Part shown: piece by piece, positions 27,080 to 36,262 of the stretch
Numbering within the stretch: position 1 is the stretch's first letter
Layout of the letters: each line of letters opens with the position of its first letter
Source of the DNA: CAWGGS01 sp046704745
GTDB taxonomy: Bacteria > Desulfobacterota > Desulfobulbia > Desulfobulbales > Desulfocapsaceae
DNA length: 64,000 nt
Assembly: GCA_046704745.1 (NCBI GenBank)
Contig: JBJKRL010000037.1
Location: 1-64,000 of the forward strand
Reading direction: 5' to 3'
Position numbers and translations under genes: made by a program
The notes under the pieces: model-generated
The model's database searches: none
What the model saw: the letters and a program-made list of their open reading frames with translations, nothing else
What the model was told of the DNA's origin: nothing

Positions 27080-27117
27080 TTGCATAATAATATTTATTAT
27101 AAAATAATATCATGCAA
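27080..27117 (-). promoter_or_regulatory. AT-rich dyad upstream of proV (candidate operator)
   Basis: TTGCATAATAATAT (27080-27093) and the reverse complement of 27104-27117 (TTGCATGATATTAT) match at 12 of 14 positions across a 10-base spacer. The centre lies about 95 bases before the proV start. The size and symmetry fit a dimeric repressor such as the nearby MarR-family protein, but no such contact is shown by the sequence. Confidence 0.45.
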
Positions 27118-27284
27118 AATAATAATCAACTCTTTTCCTTTCCATGCCAGCCTGGTTCTTTGATTGTATGCAAGTGAGAAAATCTGAATAGATGACGTGT
27201 TTATGGGTGCAACAGTTTGGAATTATGGATCTATTTTGAGGGCAAGAGATCTCCCGCTTACACAGCCGGGCAAGGCATTAAAAT

Positions 27285-29087
27285 TCAGGGGCTATTTTGC
27301 CGGGAGACCATGCTGATCAACAACCATCCCGGTTTTGGCGACAGGGTTTTACCTTCCACGACGATGTGGAGATTTTTTTTCATGTCAACGGCAAAAAGCA
27401 AAATGGCGTCATCCTTATGAGCTGCTGCGTATTCATGATAGGCAAAGGTGTCTGTCAGCTTGGTTGATCGGATCTCTGCTCCTTTGAGAAGCATATTGGC
27501 AAGCTTTGCATAGGTGACCTCGCTGCCAAACAGCGTCCGACCGCGACGGATAGCTGCTGCCGTCCGGTTGTCGGAACGGTTGCCAACCACTTGAGACTGG
27601 ATGGCATAGACGGAGTGTGACCCCAGTTCCATCCGGTAATGCATAAGTGACGAAGCGTTCATGTTTTCCTGGGAAGAGAGAGCCAGCATTCTCCCAATTC
27701 CTACAAGATCCAGATGGCGGCCTGCATGTTCTGAGATCGGGTTGCCGTAATAGATGGAAAGTCCTTCCATTTTTGCAGCCATGATATTTGCCCAGGTTGT
27801 ATCGGTCAGGAGAACCCGAAAACCGTGGGTAACCAACGCCTTGGCGATTGCCCTTGCGACAGGGTTAGCGCCTATGATAAGAAAGCCTTTGGATTCAGGT
27901 TCCGCCACCCCAAGCCAGTAGGCAATAGGACGGGCAGTGGCACTTTGCAGCAACACGGTTGCTAATATGACAAAGAAGGTAAGGGGGACCAGTATATGGG
28001 CATCTGAAAAACCTGCTTTTTCGAGTTGGATGGCGAAAAGAGCGGAGACTGCCGCCGCAACGATACCGCGCGGGGCCACCCAGGCCAGGAGATGGCGTTC
28101 AGGCCAGGTGAGTTCCGATCCCAATGCCGAGACTACGACGTTTAATGGCCTGGCCAAAAATTGAATGGCGAGAAAAACGAAGAAGACCTGCCAGCCAAGT
28201 CCGGCCAAAGAGGTGAGATCGATACGGGCGGCCAGGAGAATGAAGAGCAGGGAAATCAGTAAAATGCTCAGGCTTTCTTTGAAGTTGAGAATCTGATCTA
28301 TGTCAACATGCCGCATATTGGCAAGCCACACTCCCATAACGGTCACCGTGATAAGGCCTGATTCAGCCCGCAATATATTGGAGATAGCAAAAGTGATGAA
28401 CACGAGGGCAAGGGCAATGATACTGTGGAGAAATTCGGGAATCCAATGATTTCTGAGGAGTAATCCAAAGAGGTACCCACAGGCAGCACCGATTATGAGC
28501 CCCACGCCAACCAATTCACCGAAACCGATAATGGTGCGTCCCAGGGCCTGGCCGCCCTTGTCGGAAATGATGAACTCATAAACCAATACGGACAGAGATG
28601 CGCCAATGGGGTCGATGACAATACCCTCCCAGCGCAAAATGTTGGAGACGGCGGCTGTCGGTCGGACCGAACGCAACATGGGGACGATAACGGTAGGACC
28701 CGTTACAACGGTTACCGCACCGAAAAGGAAAGACACTTCCCACGAAATACCCAAGGAGAATCTGGTCGCCAGGGCGGTGATCAGCCATGTAACCACGAGG
28801 CCGAAACTGACCATATTCCGTACCACCCGCTGCTTACCCAATATTTCTTTGTACCTTAAGGTCAGACTCCCCTCAAAAAGGATTACAGCAACCGAGAGTG
28901 AGATAAATGGGAAAAGAAGGTCGCCCAATAATCGGTCCGGGTTGAGGATTTTCAAAAGAGGACCAATCAGGATCCCGGAAAAGAGAAGAAAGATAATTGG
29001 GGGCAGCTTCAGTCTCCATGCCAGCCATTGGCAACCGCTGCAGACAACAAAAAGAAAAGCAAAGGTTAGAACGGTTTTCTCGATCAC
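27285..29087 (-). CDS. CPA1-type sodium/proton antiporter with C-terminal TrkA-N-like domain
   Basis: A 600-aa NhaP/CPA1 antiporter. Residues 1-400 hold about twelve membrane helices, with the ion-site motifs GAVTVVTGPTVIVPMLR and GIVIDPIGASLSV (Asp in the DP pair), and LAWVAPRGIVAAAVSALFA. From about 405 there is a nucleotide-binding Rossmann fold (FLIIGANPVARAIAKALVTHGFRVLLTDTTW in part), like TrkA-N/KTN regulators, so NAD(H) or another nucleotide may control it. The start is GTG at 29087. It sits next to the betaine transporter operon, which points to a salt and pH stress role. Cation specificity (Na or K) cannot be told. Confidence 0.88.
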   Translation of the reverse strand: MIEKTVLTFAFLFVVCSGCQWLAWRLKLPPIIFLLFSGILIGPLLKILNPDRLLGDLLFPFISLSVAVILFEGSLTLRYKEILGKQRVVRNMVSFGLVVTWLITALATRFSLGISWEVSFLFGAVTVVTGPTVIVPMLRSVRPTAAVSNILRWEGIVIDPIGASLSVLVYEFIISDKGGQALGRTIIGFGELVGVGLIIGAACGYLFGLLLRNHWIPEFLHSIIALALVFITFAISNILRAESGLITVTVMGVWLANMRHVDIDQILNFKESLSILLISLLFILLAARIDLTSLAGLGWQVFFVFLAIQFLARPLNVVVSALGSELTWPERHLLAWVAPRGIVAAAVSALFAIQLEKAGFSDAHILVPLTFFVILATVLLQSATARPIAYWLGVAEPESKGFLIIGANPVARAIAKALVTHGFRVLLTDTTWANIMAAKMEGLSIYYGNPISEHAGRHLDLVGIGRMLALSSQENMNASSLMHYRMELGSHSVYAIQSQVVGNRSDNRTAAAIRRGRTLFGSEVTYAKLANMLLKGAEIRSTKLTDTFAYHEYAAAHKDDAILLFAVDMKKNLHIVVEGKTLSPKPGWLLISMVSRQNSP

Positions 29088-29320
29088 GGCGGTTGCCCGA
29101 AGAAGAAGTTCGTTTAGGTTTTTGCAATACCATGTTTATTCTGGTCGCAAGATATGGACTGATGCTGTAATGATATTAGAAGATAAGTCGAGAATTATCA
29201 ATTACCAACTGCTTAAGAAAATTGTAAATTTTTTAATGACATTTGTCAGGTCCGGTACCTGAGTCAATTAAAAATCCTCAATAACCATCCCCAAAGTACA
29301 TAGAACGAAAGGAGAGACAT

Positions 29321-30106
29321 ATGCTGGATATCAAAGGAGCGGTTGCGGTTATTACCGGCGGAAGCGGCGGCATTGGTATGGCTCTTGCCGGGAAGTGGCT
29401 TGAATCAGGAGGGAGGGCCGTTATAGCCGACATTGATGAGGATATGTTGGAAAATGCTAAGGCAAAACTTGGTAAAGGGGTGGCAACATATGCCTGCAAT
29501 GTCACCAAGGAAGAAGACTGTACCGCACTTGCAGCATTTGCCATGGAGCAGATGGGAGCGATCAATCTGGTCGCCCCTTTTGCCGGGATAATAAAAGACG
29601 GGCTGATGGTCTCCCCGGATAAAGAAACCGGAAAGGTGTCACGGAAAATGTCACTTGCAGATTTCACCAAGGTAATCGATATAAACCTTACGGGAGTCTT
29701 CCTTACCGTTCGAGAATGTGCAGAACAGATGATCAACAACGAATGCAAGGGTCTGATTTGTCTTGTTTCATCTACGGGGTCCATGGGAACTGCCGGGCAA
29801 ATAAATTATTCATCGTCCAAAGCGGCAATGAGTGTGATGCCCAAAGTGATTACTGCCGAATTTTTCAGGCGCGGCATAGCCCACAGAATCCGTTGCGTAG
29901 CCATTGCTCCCGGCTATGTTGGAACGACGATGGTAAAGGAAATGAATCAAAAAGCCCTTGATAAGATCCTGTCAGAAGTGCCGATCGGCCGGCTGATCGA
30001 ACCGGAAGAGGTCGCTTCGTTTGCCTGTGATATCTATCGGAATGAAGCTCTGGCTGGAGAAACCTATTTTATTCATGGTGGGTTACGACTGGGTTCCCGG
30101 GGTTGA
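29321..30106 (+). CDS. Short-chain dehydrogenase/reductase
   Basis: A classical SDR of 261 aa. The dinucleotide site is ITGGSGGIGMAL (residues 12-23), NVTKEEDC and PFAGI follow, and the catalytic residues are Ser in VSSTGSMG and Tyr/Lys in NYSSSKAAM. The Asp at the end of the second strand (VIADIDED) favours NAD over NADP. The FabG-like ending (IHGGLRLGSRG) is complete. A GAAAGGAGAG ribosome site precedes the ATG. The substrate is unknown, and no pathway gene is adjacent apart from the aminotransferase 162 bases downstream on the same strand. Confidence 0.88.
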   Translation: MLDIKGAVAVITGGSGGIGMALAGKWLESGGRAVIADIDEDMLENAKAKLGKGVATYACNVTKEEDCTALAAFAMEQMGAINLVAPFAGIIKDGLMVSPDKETGKVSRKMSLADFTKVIDINLTGVFLTVRECAEQMINNECKGLICLVSSTGSMGTAGQINYSSSKAAMSVMPKVITAEFFRRGIAHRIRCVAIAPGYVGTTMVKEMNQKALDKILSEVPIGRLIEPEEVASFACDIYRNEALAGETYFIHGGLRLGSRG

Positions 30107-30268
30107 GAATTTTTGTGTGGATTGTAGACGATGATTATAAAAGCGGATCTTAGTATTGCCTCGTTGACCTAAAGGCGTGTGTTGAATTGTATGTATACCC
30201 TCTTGCAGTTCATCTTTCTGCGTCCAGGATTTATTCGATAAATTGTTCCCAGTTAGGAGGCATAGGGC

Positions 30269-31423
30269 GTGAGCACTCCATATGATTTTGACAAACCAGT
30301 TGATCGTGTTGATACCGCAAGTTTTAAATGGGATAAATATAAAGGACGAGATATTATCCCGATGTGGGTTGCGGACATGGATTTTCAATCCCCTCCGGAG
30401 GTGATTGAAGCCCTGCATAACCGGGTCAGCCACGGGGTTTTCGGGTATTCATCCCCTCCGGATTTGCTTGCTGAGACGGTACAAAACATACTGAAAGAGG
30501 AAGACAACTGGGAGATTAAGCAGGAATGGCTGATCTGGCTTCCCGGGCTTGTCTGCGGCTTGAACGTGACCTGTCGGGCCGTCGGCAAAAAGGATGATGA
30601 GGTCGTAACTTCTACTCCTATTTACCCACCGTTCATGACGGCCCCCACACTTTCAGGACGGTCGCTGGTAACAGCCCCTCTCCATCTGCATGACAACCGC
30701 TGGGGGATGGATCTGGAGGAGATGGAGCGTGCGTTGACGCCAAGAACACGGCTGGTTTTGCTGTGTAATCCTCATAATCCCACAGGAAGGGTCTGGTCAA
30801 AGACGGAGCTTGAAGATTTTGCAACACTGGCTGAACGCCATAATCTTATCATTTGCTCGGACGAGATTCATTCCGGTCTGATATTGGATGAAAAAAAACG
30901 CCACATCCCGTTGGCTGCGCTCTCTTCTGAAATTGCCAAGCGGACGATTACGCTTAATGCTCCGAGCAAGACCTATAATATTCCAGGTTTAGGCTGCTCG
31001 TTTGCTGTTATCCCCGACCCGGAACTGCGGAGGAAATTCAAAGCCGCCATGAACGGGATCGTCCCTCATGTCAATCTGTTAGGATATGTTGCTGCCCAGG
31101 CTGCATATGAGCACGGAGAAAAATGGCGTCGCGAATTGATCGCCTATCTTCGCGGCAATCATGACCTGGTCTGTCAGACGATTGCCGATATGCCTGGTAT
31201 GCACACCACTGCTGCGGAGGCAACCTATCTGTCTTGGATTGATGCCAGGCAGTCTGGGATTACGCAGCCTGCACGGTTTTTTGAACAGGCCGGTGTCGGG
31301 CTTTCCGATGGCGATGCGTTTGGGTTGCCCGGTTATGTGCGGCTCAACTTCGGCTGTCGTCGCGGGCTACTTGAAGAGGCCTTGAAACGCATGAATAAGG
31401 CATTGACGGAATTTTCCGGATAG
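30269..31423 (+). CDS. MalY/PatB-type PLP-dependent aminotransferase or C-S lyase
   Basis: A 384-aa fold-type I PLP enzyme. The MalY/PatB subfamily pattern is clear: the start has YDFDKPVDRVDTASFKWDKY and PMWVADMDF, the phosphate/PLP pocket has CNPHNPTGRVW and SDEIHSGLI, and the Schiff-base Lys is in NAPSKTYNIPGLG. These enzymes usually cleave cystathionine or cysteine to give H2S, pyruvate and ammonia, and some act as aminotransferases. The start is GTG at 30269 with AGGAGG nine bases upstream. It may share a transcript with the preceding SDR. Confidence 0.88.
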   Translation: MSTPYDFDKPVDRVDTASFKWDKYKGRDIIPMWVADMDFQSPPEVIEALHNRVSHGVFGYSSPPDLLAETVQNILKEEDNWEIKQEWLIWLPGLVCGLNVTCRAVGKKDDEVVTSTPIYPPFMTAPTLSGRSLVTAPLHLHDNRWGMDLEEMERALTPRTRLVLLCNPHNPTGRVWSKTELEDFATLAERHNLIICSDEIHSGLILDEKKRHIPLAALSSEIAKRTITLNAPSKTYNIPGLGCSFAVIPDPELRRKFKAAMNGIVPHVNLLGYVAAQAAYEHGEKWRRELIAYLRGNHDLVCQTIADMPGMHTTAAEATYLSWIDARQSGITQPARFFEQAGVGLSDGDAFGLPGYVRLNFGCRRGLLEEALKRMNKALTEFSG

Positions 31424-31830
31424 GGGGAAAAGAAACGTTGGATGCAGACAACAGATAAAAAAATGCTTACGATTGGATAAATCGACGCAACTTTTTGTTT
31501 AAAGGGTAAAATTGGTCTTCATTTGATTATACGAGGGTAATAAGGTGGCTATCGGTATCCTCAATGCGGTATGTTCAATTTAATTCATTGAAGGAGTGGG
31601 GATCCTTTTAACCAAAGTAGATTCATAATAAATAGGGGTGTATTTCCGGAGCGGCACCATTTTCGACCAAGCCCTGTTTTATGGTCAGGGTGTAGCCAAG
31701 GCAACTGGCTTTATGTTTTGGAAGTAATTGGTATCATGTTCAGTCAAACTATTTATCCGGTAGAAAAGGAATAATTTTACCGTCATTGATTCAGACGCTG
31801 GCAAATTCGCTGAAAGACAAGGGGGGCACG
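31424..31830. other. Intergenic region without a recognised gene
   Basis: About 400 bases. Small overlapping stems occur near 31667-31692 (GACCA with TGGTC, and CCCTG with CAGGG), which cannot form together. The end holds the ribosome site (AAGGGGGG) of the sensor kinase. An in-frame TTG at 31786 is a less likely kinase start. Confidence 0.4.
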
Positions 31831-33081
31831 ATGACCGGCAGGACTGATACACCTGAAGACTCTATTGAACTTCGACTGCAGGCAGAAATGATATCCAGGG
31901 AAAAAGAGGCCAAATCACTGGAAGTGACCAGGCAGGTTGTTCATAAACTCCAGGTGCATCAACTTGAACTGGAGATGAAAAACATAGGACTGCGTCTGGC
32001 TCAGACAAAACACGAAGCCATGCGGGAGCGGTATTTCGATCTCTATGAGCATGCTCCGGTCGGATACTGTGCTGTATGCGCAAAAGGCTTGATCCTGGAG
32101 TCCAATAATACGGCTGCGAGTATTTTAGGTGTAGATAAATGGGAAATATTCAAACAACCGTTTAGGCAATATATTCTTATAGAGGATCAGGATATTTTTT
32201 TCTTGACCCAGAAGCAACTTTTTGAAGGAGCCAAAGAAAACACCAGGACAGTCGGCTCTAGAAGATCCTGTGAAGTACGGATGGTGAAAAAGGACGGAAC
32301 GATATTCTGGGCTTGGCTGGAGGCAAGCGTTAGCGATTATTCTCCTGCCGGCTGGGAACAAATAATGGATGAACAGTCCTTTTGCCGAATCGTCATGATC
32401 GACATTACCGATCGCAAAGGAAGGGAGCATGTGCTCAGAGATCTGCTGGAGGAAAAACGGGATCTCTTAAGGGAAGTGCATTACCAGATTAAAAGCAATT
32501 TGGCTAATATAATGGTGTTGTTCGATCTTCGGATACGGAAGGTGGGCGCCAATCAAAAAGATGCTGTTTTTCTTGAGCAAAACTCCATGTTGCGATCCCT
32601 GCTCTTGGCCCATGAGCATCTCTATCAGTCCAAGGATTTTTGTCGGATTAATTTTCAGGACTATATCGAGGATGTCATCTCTCATATATGTTTAACCTAT
32701 GAAAGAACCCAGGACATTCGCATTGCCGTGGCTGCAAAAGATGTTGAACTTGACCTTGACAGTCTTCTTCCATGCGGGCTTCTTGTAACTGAGTTGGTGA
32801 CAAACGCTTTGAAATACGCTTTTCCGGAGCAATTGTTCTGTTCAGGGGGAGATGATTGTAAAATTACCGTCAATGCCCAGTGGGATGGCCTGGCGGTTAC
32901 GCTTGTGGTGGCGGATAACGGTGTAGGATTGCCGACCGGTCTGGATTGGACGAAGACAAAAACGACGGGTTTTTTGCTTGTGAGGATGCTTGGTGAACAT
33001 CGTCTTCACGGACGCATTATGGTAGACTGTACCACCGGAACCAGCTTTCGTCTGCGTTTTGTCCCCAGGATACTACTGTAG
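31831..33081 (+). CDS. PAS sensor histidine kinase (HisKA_2 type)
   Basis: A soluble kinase of 416 aa. The N-terminal 60 residues are a helical linker (QVVHKLQVHQLELEMKN), followed by a PAS domain (YFDLYEHAPVGYCAVCAKGLILESNNTAA in part; to about residue 195). The dimerisation/phosphoacceptor region is LLREVHYQIKSNLANIMVLF, which matches HisKA_2 (His in REVHYQIKSNL). The HATPase domain has LVTELVTNALKYAF and VVADNGVGLP. There is no membrane segment, so it senses a cytoplasmic signal; no response regulator is adjacent. The ATG at 31831 is preferred over an upstream TTG. Confidence 0.85.
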   Translation: MTGRTDTPEDSIELRLQAEMISREKEAKSLEVTRQVVHKLQVHQLELEMKNIGLRLAQTKHEAMRERYFDLYEHAPVGYCAVCAKGLILESNNTAASILGVDKWEIFKQPFRQYILIEDQDIFFLTQKQLFEGAKENTRTVGSRRSCEVRMVKKDGTIFWAWLEASVSDYSPAGWEQIMDEQSFCRIVMIDITDRKGREHVLRDLLEEKRDLLREVHYQIKSNLANIMVLFDLRIRKVGANQKDAVFLEQNSMLRSLLLAHEHLYQSKDFCRINFQDYIEDVISHICLTYERTQDIRIAVAAKDVELDLDSLLPCGLLVTELVTNALKYAFPEQLFCSGGDDCKITVNAQWDGLAVTLVVADNGVGLPTGLDWTKTKTTGFLLVRMLGEHRLHGRIMVDCTTGTSFRLRFVPRILL

Positions 33082-33627
33082 CAACAGAACAACGGAATAC
33101 CCTCCTCTTATAAATTCTCGTACGCCAGTCGGTTGTCAAAATATTCGTTGACGGCCCATGTGTTGGCAGTGAGAAGATGGTGAACCATCAGAAATCCTTT
33201 TGCTTCATTTTCTGAATGCATTGAATTCCTGTCTTTTTTGCAGGGAATTGTCTTTTTGATGCTGTTCTTGCTAAACGAACTGAGTGTTTGTTCAACAGCA
33301 AGCGGCAAGAAAGCAAAGGCAGGAGACATTTGGCAACAGGCCAAGGATGTCGGGATGCTGTTGCCCGCCCGGTGTCGTATTGCCAAGAGTTTGCCTACGA
33401 TATCAAGCCGCTAACTCGGGCAACTCTTAACGGAATTTTCAATCCTGTCGACCATTCGTCGATCATTGTACCGCAGGTGACCCATTCGCTGACAACCAAT
33501 CTGGATCTGCTGGTAATCGGTCAGTTTACCTCGGGTGCTCAGGAGACTGAGTTCGGGGTGTAGGGCAAATCGATTACCCTGCGGCTTAAAAATTCATTTT
33601 ACTCTGCAGTTCTGATAAAAAAATCCC
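33082..33627. other. Intergenic region with a probable gene remnant
   Basis: Contains no intact gene. The plus-strand frame at 33380-33561 looks like the tail of a beta-barrel protein (listed separately). The rest, including minus-strand frames, shows no recognisable coding sequence. Confidence 0.4.
33380..33563 (+). pseudogene. Possible remnant of an outer-membrane beta-barrel protein C-terminus
   Basis: The plus-strand frame ending TAG at 33563 reads FAYDIKPLTRATLNGIFN, then VTHSLTTNLDLLVIGQF and SGAQETEFG. The alternation of polar and hydrophobic residues and the pattern (x)TNLDLLVIGQF..G..TEFG resemble the last strands of alginate-export-like or uncharacterised outer-membrane proteins. 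No start, signal peptide or upstream strands are present; the sequence ahead of it lacks this character. I read it as a decayed gene end. Confidence is limited because the match is from memory of the pattern. Confidence 0.35.
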
Positions 33628-35313
33628 CTACACCTTGAAACGTCCAACAAGTTCTTGCAGTTGGGATGCCAGATGTAAAAGTTCTTCGGCGTTGGTATCC
33701 ACTTGGGCGCTGTTTGCTGAAACCTCCTGAACGCCCCGGTTCACATTGGCAATATCACTGCTGATTGTTGTTGAAACAGCGGAGGATTGGTTGACATTCT
33801 CGTTAACCTGTTCGATTCCCTGTGAAGCCTGGGAAATGTTGTTTGATATCTCCTGGCTGGATACTGACTGTTCCTCAACGGCAGTTGCAATTGAGCCCAC
33901 TATATCGTTTACCTCATCTATTATTTTACTTATCTGACCGATTTCCGAGACAGTCTCATTGGTTGAATTCTGAATACCCTCAATCCGGTTTTTGATCTCC
34001 AGGGTTGCGGTGGCGGTCTGTTTTGCCAATTCTTTTATCTCGTTTGCAACAACCGCAAATCCTTTGCCGGCTTCACCAGCACGTGCAGCTTCTATAGTGG
34101 CATTAAGAGCCAGAAGATTTGTTTGCTCGGATATCTCGGTAATAACTTCCGTTACCTTGCTGATTTGTAAAGCGGCTTCTCCCAGCTCGTTGACCTTTTC
34201 TGAAGCTCTATTGGTGTTGATAACAGCCTTTTCCGTTATCCCCCTTGCTTTTCCGGAGTTCTGAGCAATTTCGCGTACTGTTGCCGTCATTTCTTCAGAG
34301 GCGGCAGCAACCATATTGACATTGGTGGAAGCCTGTTCGCTGGCTGCCGCCACATTAGTGAGATTGGTACTCATTTCTTCGGCAGCCGAGGCTACTCCAT
34401 TGGAGCGGGACAATATATCTTCTGCTCGCGTGGCCAATTGTCCGGCAATGGAAGTGAGACTGGCCGATGATGAATCGAGAGTCATTGAATTTTTGGAAAT
34501 ATCCTTGATTATAGACTGCAACTTTTCCATAAAAGTATTAAACCATTTGGCCATATCGCCGATCTCATCCCTGGAATCGACTTCAACACGTTTTCTCAGA
34601 TCTCCCTCACCTTTAGAGAGTTCGGTAAAAAACGCAACCATGGTTTTAACCGGTCGAAGTATGGTCGTGCCGATGCTGTAGCTTAAGAAACCGATTATGA
34701 GCACTAACACAACCGTAAATCCGACTTGGCCTTCCAATACCCATCGTTTTATATCGGCTGTTTTTTCCTCGATTTCTCCGCTCTGTTTGTTGGCCTCCGA
34801 AACTACTTTATCGATTGCGGCGCGATGTTGGTTATAGAGGTCATCCAGCCGGGTTTCAATCTCCTTGGCTTTGGCCATATCATCTTGTTTGACTGCCGGA
34901 AACAAATCGTTGTCGACGAAATTGAAAAATTTAACAGCCGGTTCATAGGAGCCGACGACAAGTTTGTCGTGTAACGAGCCCGGAGGTATATGCGTATCCC
35001 AATATGCATGACGGTCCCGGTAGTCTTTTTCCAGGTCGGCAAGCCTGCTGATCAACTCCAGTCTATGATCTTTATTGCTGTCTGCTATAATCTGTTTGGT
35101 AACCAGGTAGGCCTCGATAATGTATTCAGGAGGTGGCAGTATGTCTGCAACGAGATCTTTATTGCTGATGATGTCATCGTATAAAGATCCGTTTACGGAG
35201 ACGACTTTCATCAATTGGTAGCTGAAGATGAAATAGGCGATAAAGCCGACAATGGCAGTACCAGCCAATAAGGCTAGTTTTGCTTTCATTTTTAATGTAT
35301 TGATGACTTTCAT
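33628..35313 (-). CDS. Methyl-accepting chemotaxis protein
   Basis: A 561-aa chemoreceptor. Membrane helix 1 is near residues 12-34, a helical periplasmic sensor of about 165 residues follows, then membrane helix 2 (VGFTVVLVLIIGFLSYSIG), a HAMP domain (LRPVKTMVAFFTELSKGEGDL) and the long signalling coiled coil. The CheA/CheW-contacting tip reads EISEQTNLLALNATIEAARA and GKGFAVVANEIKELAKQ. No C-terminal CheR-docking pentapeptide is present. The sensor sequence contains PPPEYIIEAYLV, which is seen in other deltaproteobacterial receptors; the ligand is unknown. AAAGGAGG precedes the ATG. No other che gene is in the window. Confidence 0.93.
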   Translation of the reverse strand: MKVINTLKMKAKLALLAGTAIVGFIAYFIFSYQLMKVVSVNGSLYDDIISNKDLVADILPPPEYIIEAYLVTKQIIADSNKDHRLELISRLADLEKDYRDRHAYWDTHIPPGSLHDKLVVGSYEPAVKFFNFVDNDLFPAVKQDDMAKAKEIETRLDDLYNQHRAAIDKVVSEANKQSGEIEEKTADIKRWVLEGQVGFTVVLVLIIGFLSYSIGTTILRPVKTMVAFFTELSKGEGDLRKRVEVDSRDEIGDMAKWFNTFMEKLQSIIKDISKNSMTLDSSSASLTSIAGQLATRAEDILSRSNGVASAAEEMSTNLTNVAAASEQASTNVNMVAAASEEMTATVREIAQNSGKARGITEKAVINTNRASEKVNELGEAALQISKVTEVITEISEQTNLLALNATIEAARAGEAGKGFAVVANEIKELAKQTATATLEIKNRIEGIQNSTNETVSEIGQISKIIDEVNDIVGSIATAVEEQSVSSQEISNNISQASQGIEQVNENVNQSSAVSTTISSDIANVNRGVQEVSANSAQVDTNAEELLHLASQLQELVGRFKV

Positions 35314-36262
35314 GGCGCCTCCTTTGACAGAATTTTATGTAATTATATGTTATCGCATACTCTTTCTATCAATTCTTTCTGCTGCGACTTATCCTAATTA
35401 CTCTTTCCGAATACCACCAAGGGTGCCGGATAAACAGAGACTCATTTTTGGGACCTTCATCTCGAAAACGGGAGAGGTAAAAAAAGAAACTTTCTTAAAA
35501 TGATGAAAGAAACCTTTTGCAATGCTGTGGAAGTATTCGGTCTTGGTGACGGGATTCTGTTCTGTAGACGTATGGAATAAAGGAAAAGAAAAAATGGACG
35601 CAAGAGTTGCTGCGAAAAATTTATTTTCAGAATAAACAGGTGGTACTCTTTCGGTGAGGTGTAATTTGAAAAGCATGATACCCTCTTTTCTGAAGAATCA
35701 GCCTTGTTTTGCAGGATTCCAATATATTTTCCCCCACCTCCTGCTTCAATGTAGTACTATATAATATTTTAGACCTTGGTAGAAAGCAAAGTCAAGAAGA
35801 TGTAAAAATATAAAAAAGGTAAGTTGACATCCTGGCTATCACCTGGATTTTCCCGTAGTCGGAACCCAATATGTTGCGTTTGTTTTATATATTAAGCTTC
35901 AGTTTAATGAACAGAGCTCAATATGTTAGAGGAATGTAAGATGAATCGATCTTGGCGGAAACGAATCTTTGGTTTAATAATTGAGGAACCATGCCAGCTA
36001 ACCCGGATTTTTCATCAGTTCAGGCGGTGTCAGGTTCGAAGTTTTTGGCAATGAACTATAGTAATCTATGTTCATTGCTAAAATACTGAAGAAGATGGCG
36101 CCACCTGGACTGACCATCGGTGAACACTGTGTAAATTTGACAACACACTAAATTATGTGAAATGTCATGTCTTTTCTGAAGTACAAACAAATTGACACAG
36201 TGTTCATGAGAAATCCGGACAGTGCAGACATTGAATAAACATCCACAAGACAAGACTCAGTG
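35314..36262. other. Long intergenic region; family 1 repeat in its right part
   Basis: About 950 bases without a convincing gene. A minus-strand frame of 92 codons (35398-35676) has unusual composition, no ribosome site and no recognisable motif, and is not called. 36003-36218 is a MITE-like repeat (separate entry). The first 100 bases are the promoter side of the chemoreceptor gene. Confidence 0.5.
36003..36218 (+). repeat. MITE-like element, family 1, copy A
   Basis: A 216-base element with inverted ends: CCGGATTTTTCAT (36003-36015) against the reverse complement of 36206-36218, CCGGATTTCTCAT (12 of 13). Its interior aligns with copy B at 60585-60782; for example GATGGCGCCACCTGGACTGA here against CATGGCGCTGCCTGAACTGA there. 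Its first 60 bases recur at 54411-54462, and both ends recur, inverted and joined, at 52044-52119. No transposase is encoded. The amidohydrolase gene starts 45 bases beyond its right end. Confidence 0.75.

Noticed and set aside
33108..33386. 92-codon minus-strand frame after the PAS kinase
   Set aside because: No ribosome site or domain; it overlaps the probable barrel remnant on the other strand.
35398..35676. 92-codon minus-strand frame upstream of the chemoreceptor
   Set aside because: No ribosome site, no recognisable motif, unnatural composition (clusters of Phe, His, Lys), and it faces into a repeat-bearing gap.
36056..36253. Minus-strand frame within copy A, similar in peptide sequence to 60638-60856 in copy B
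   Set aside because: The similarity follows from the shared repeat DNA; neither frame has a ribosome site, and substitutions show no coding bias by eye.
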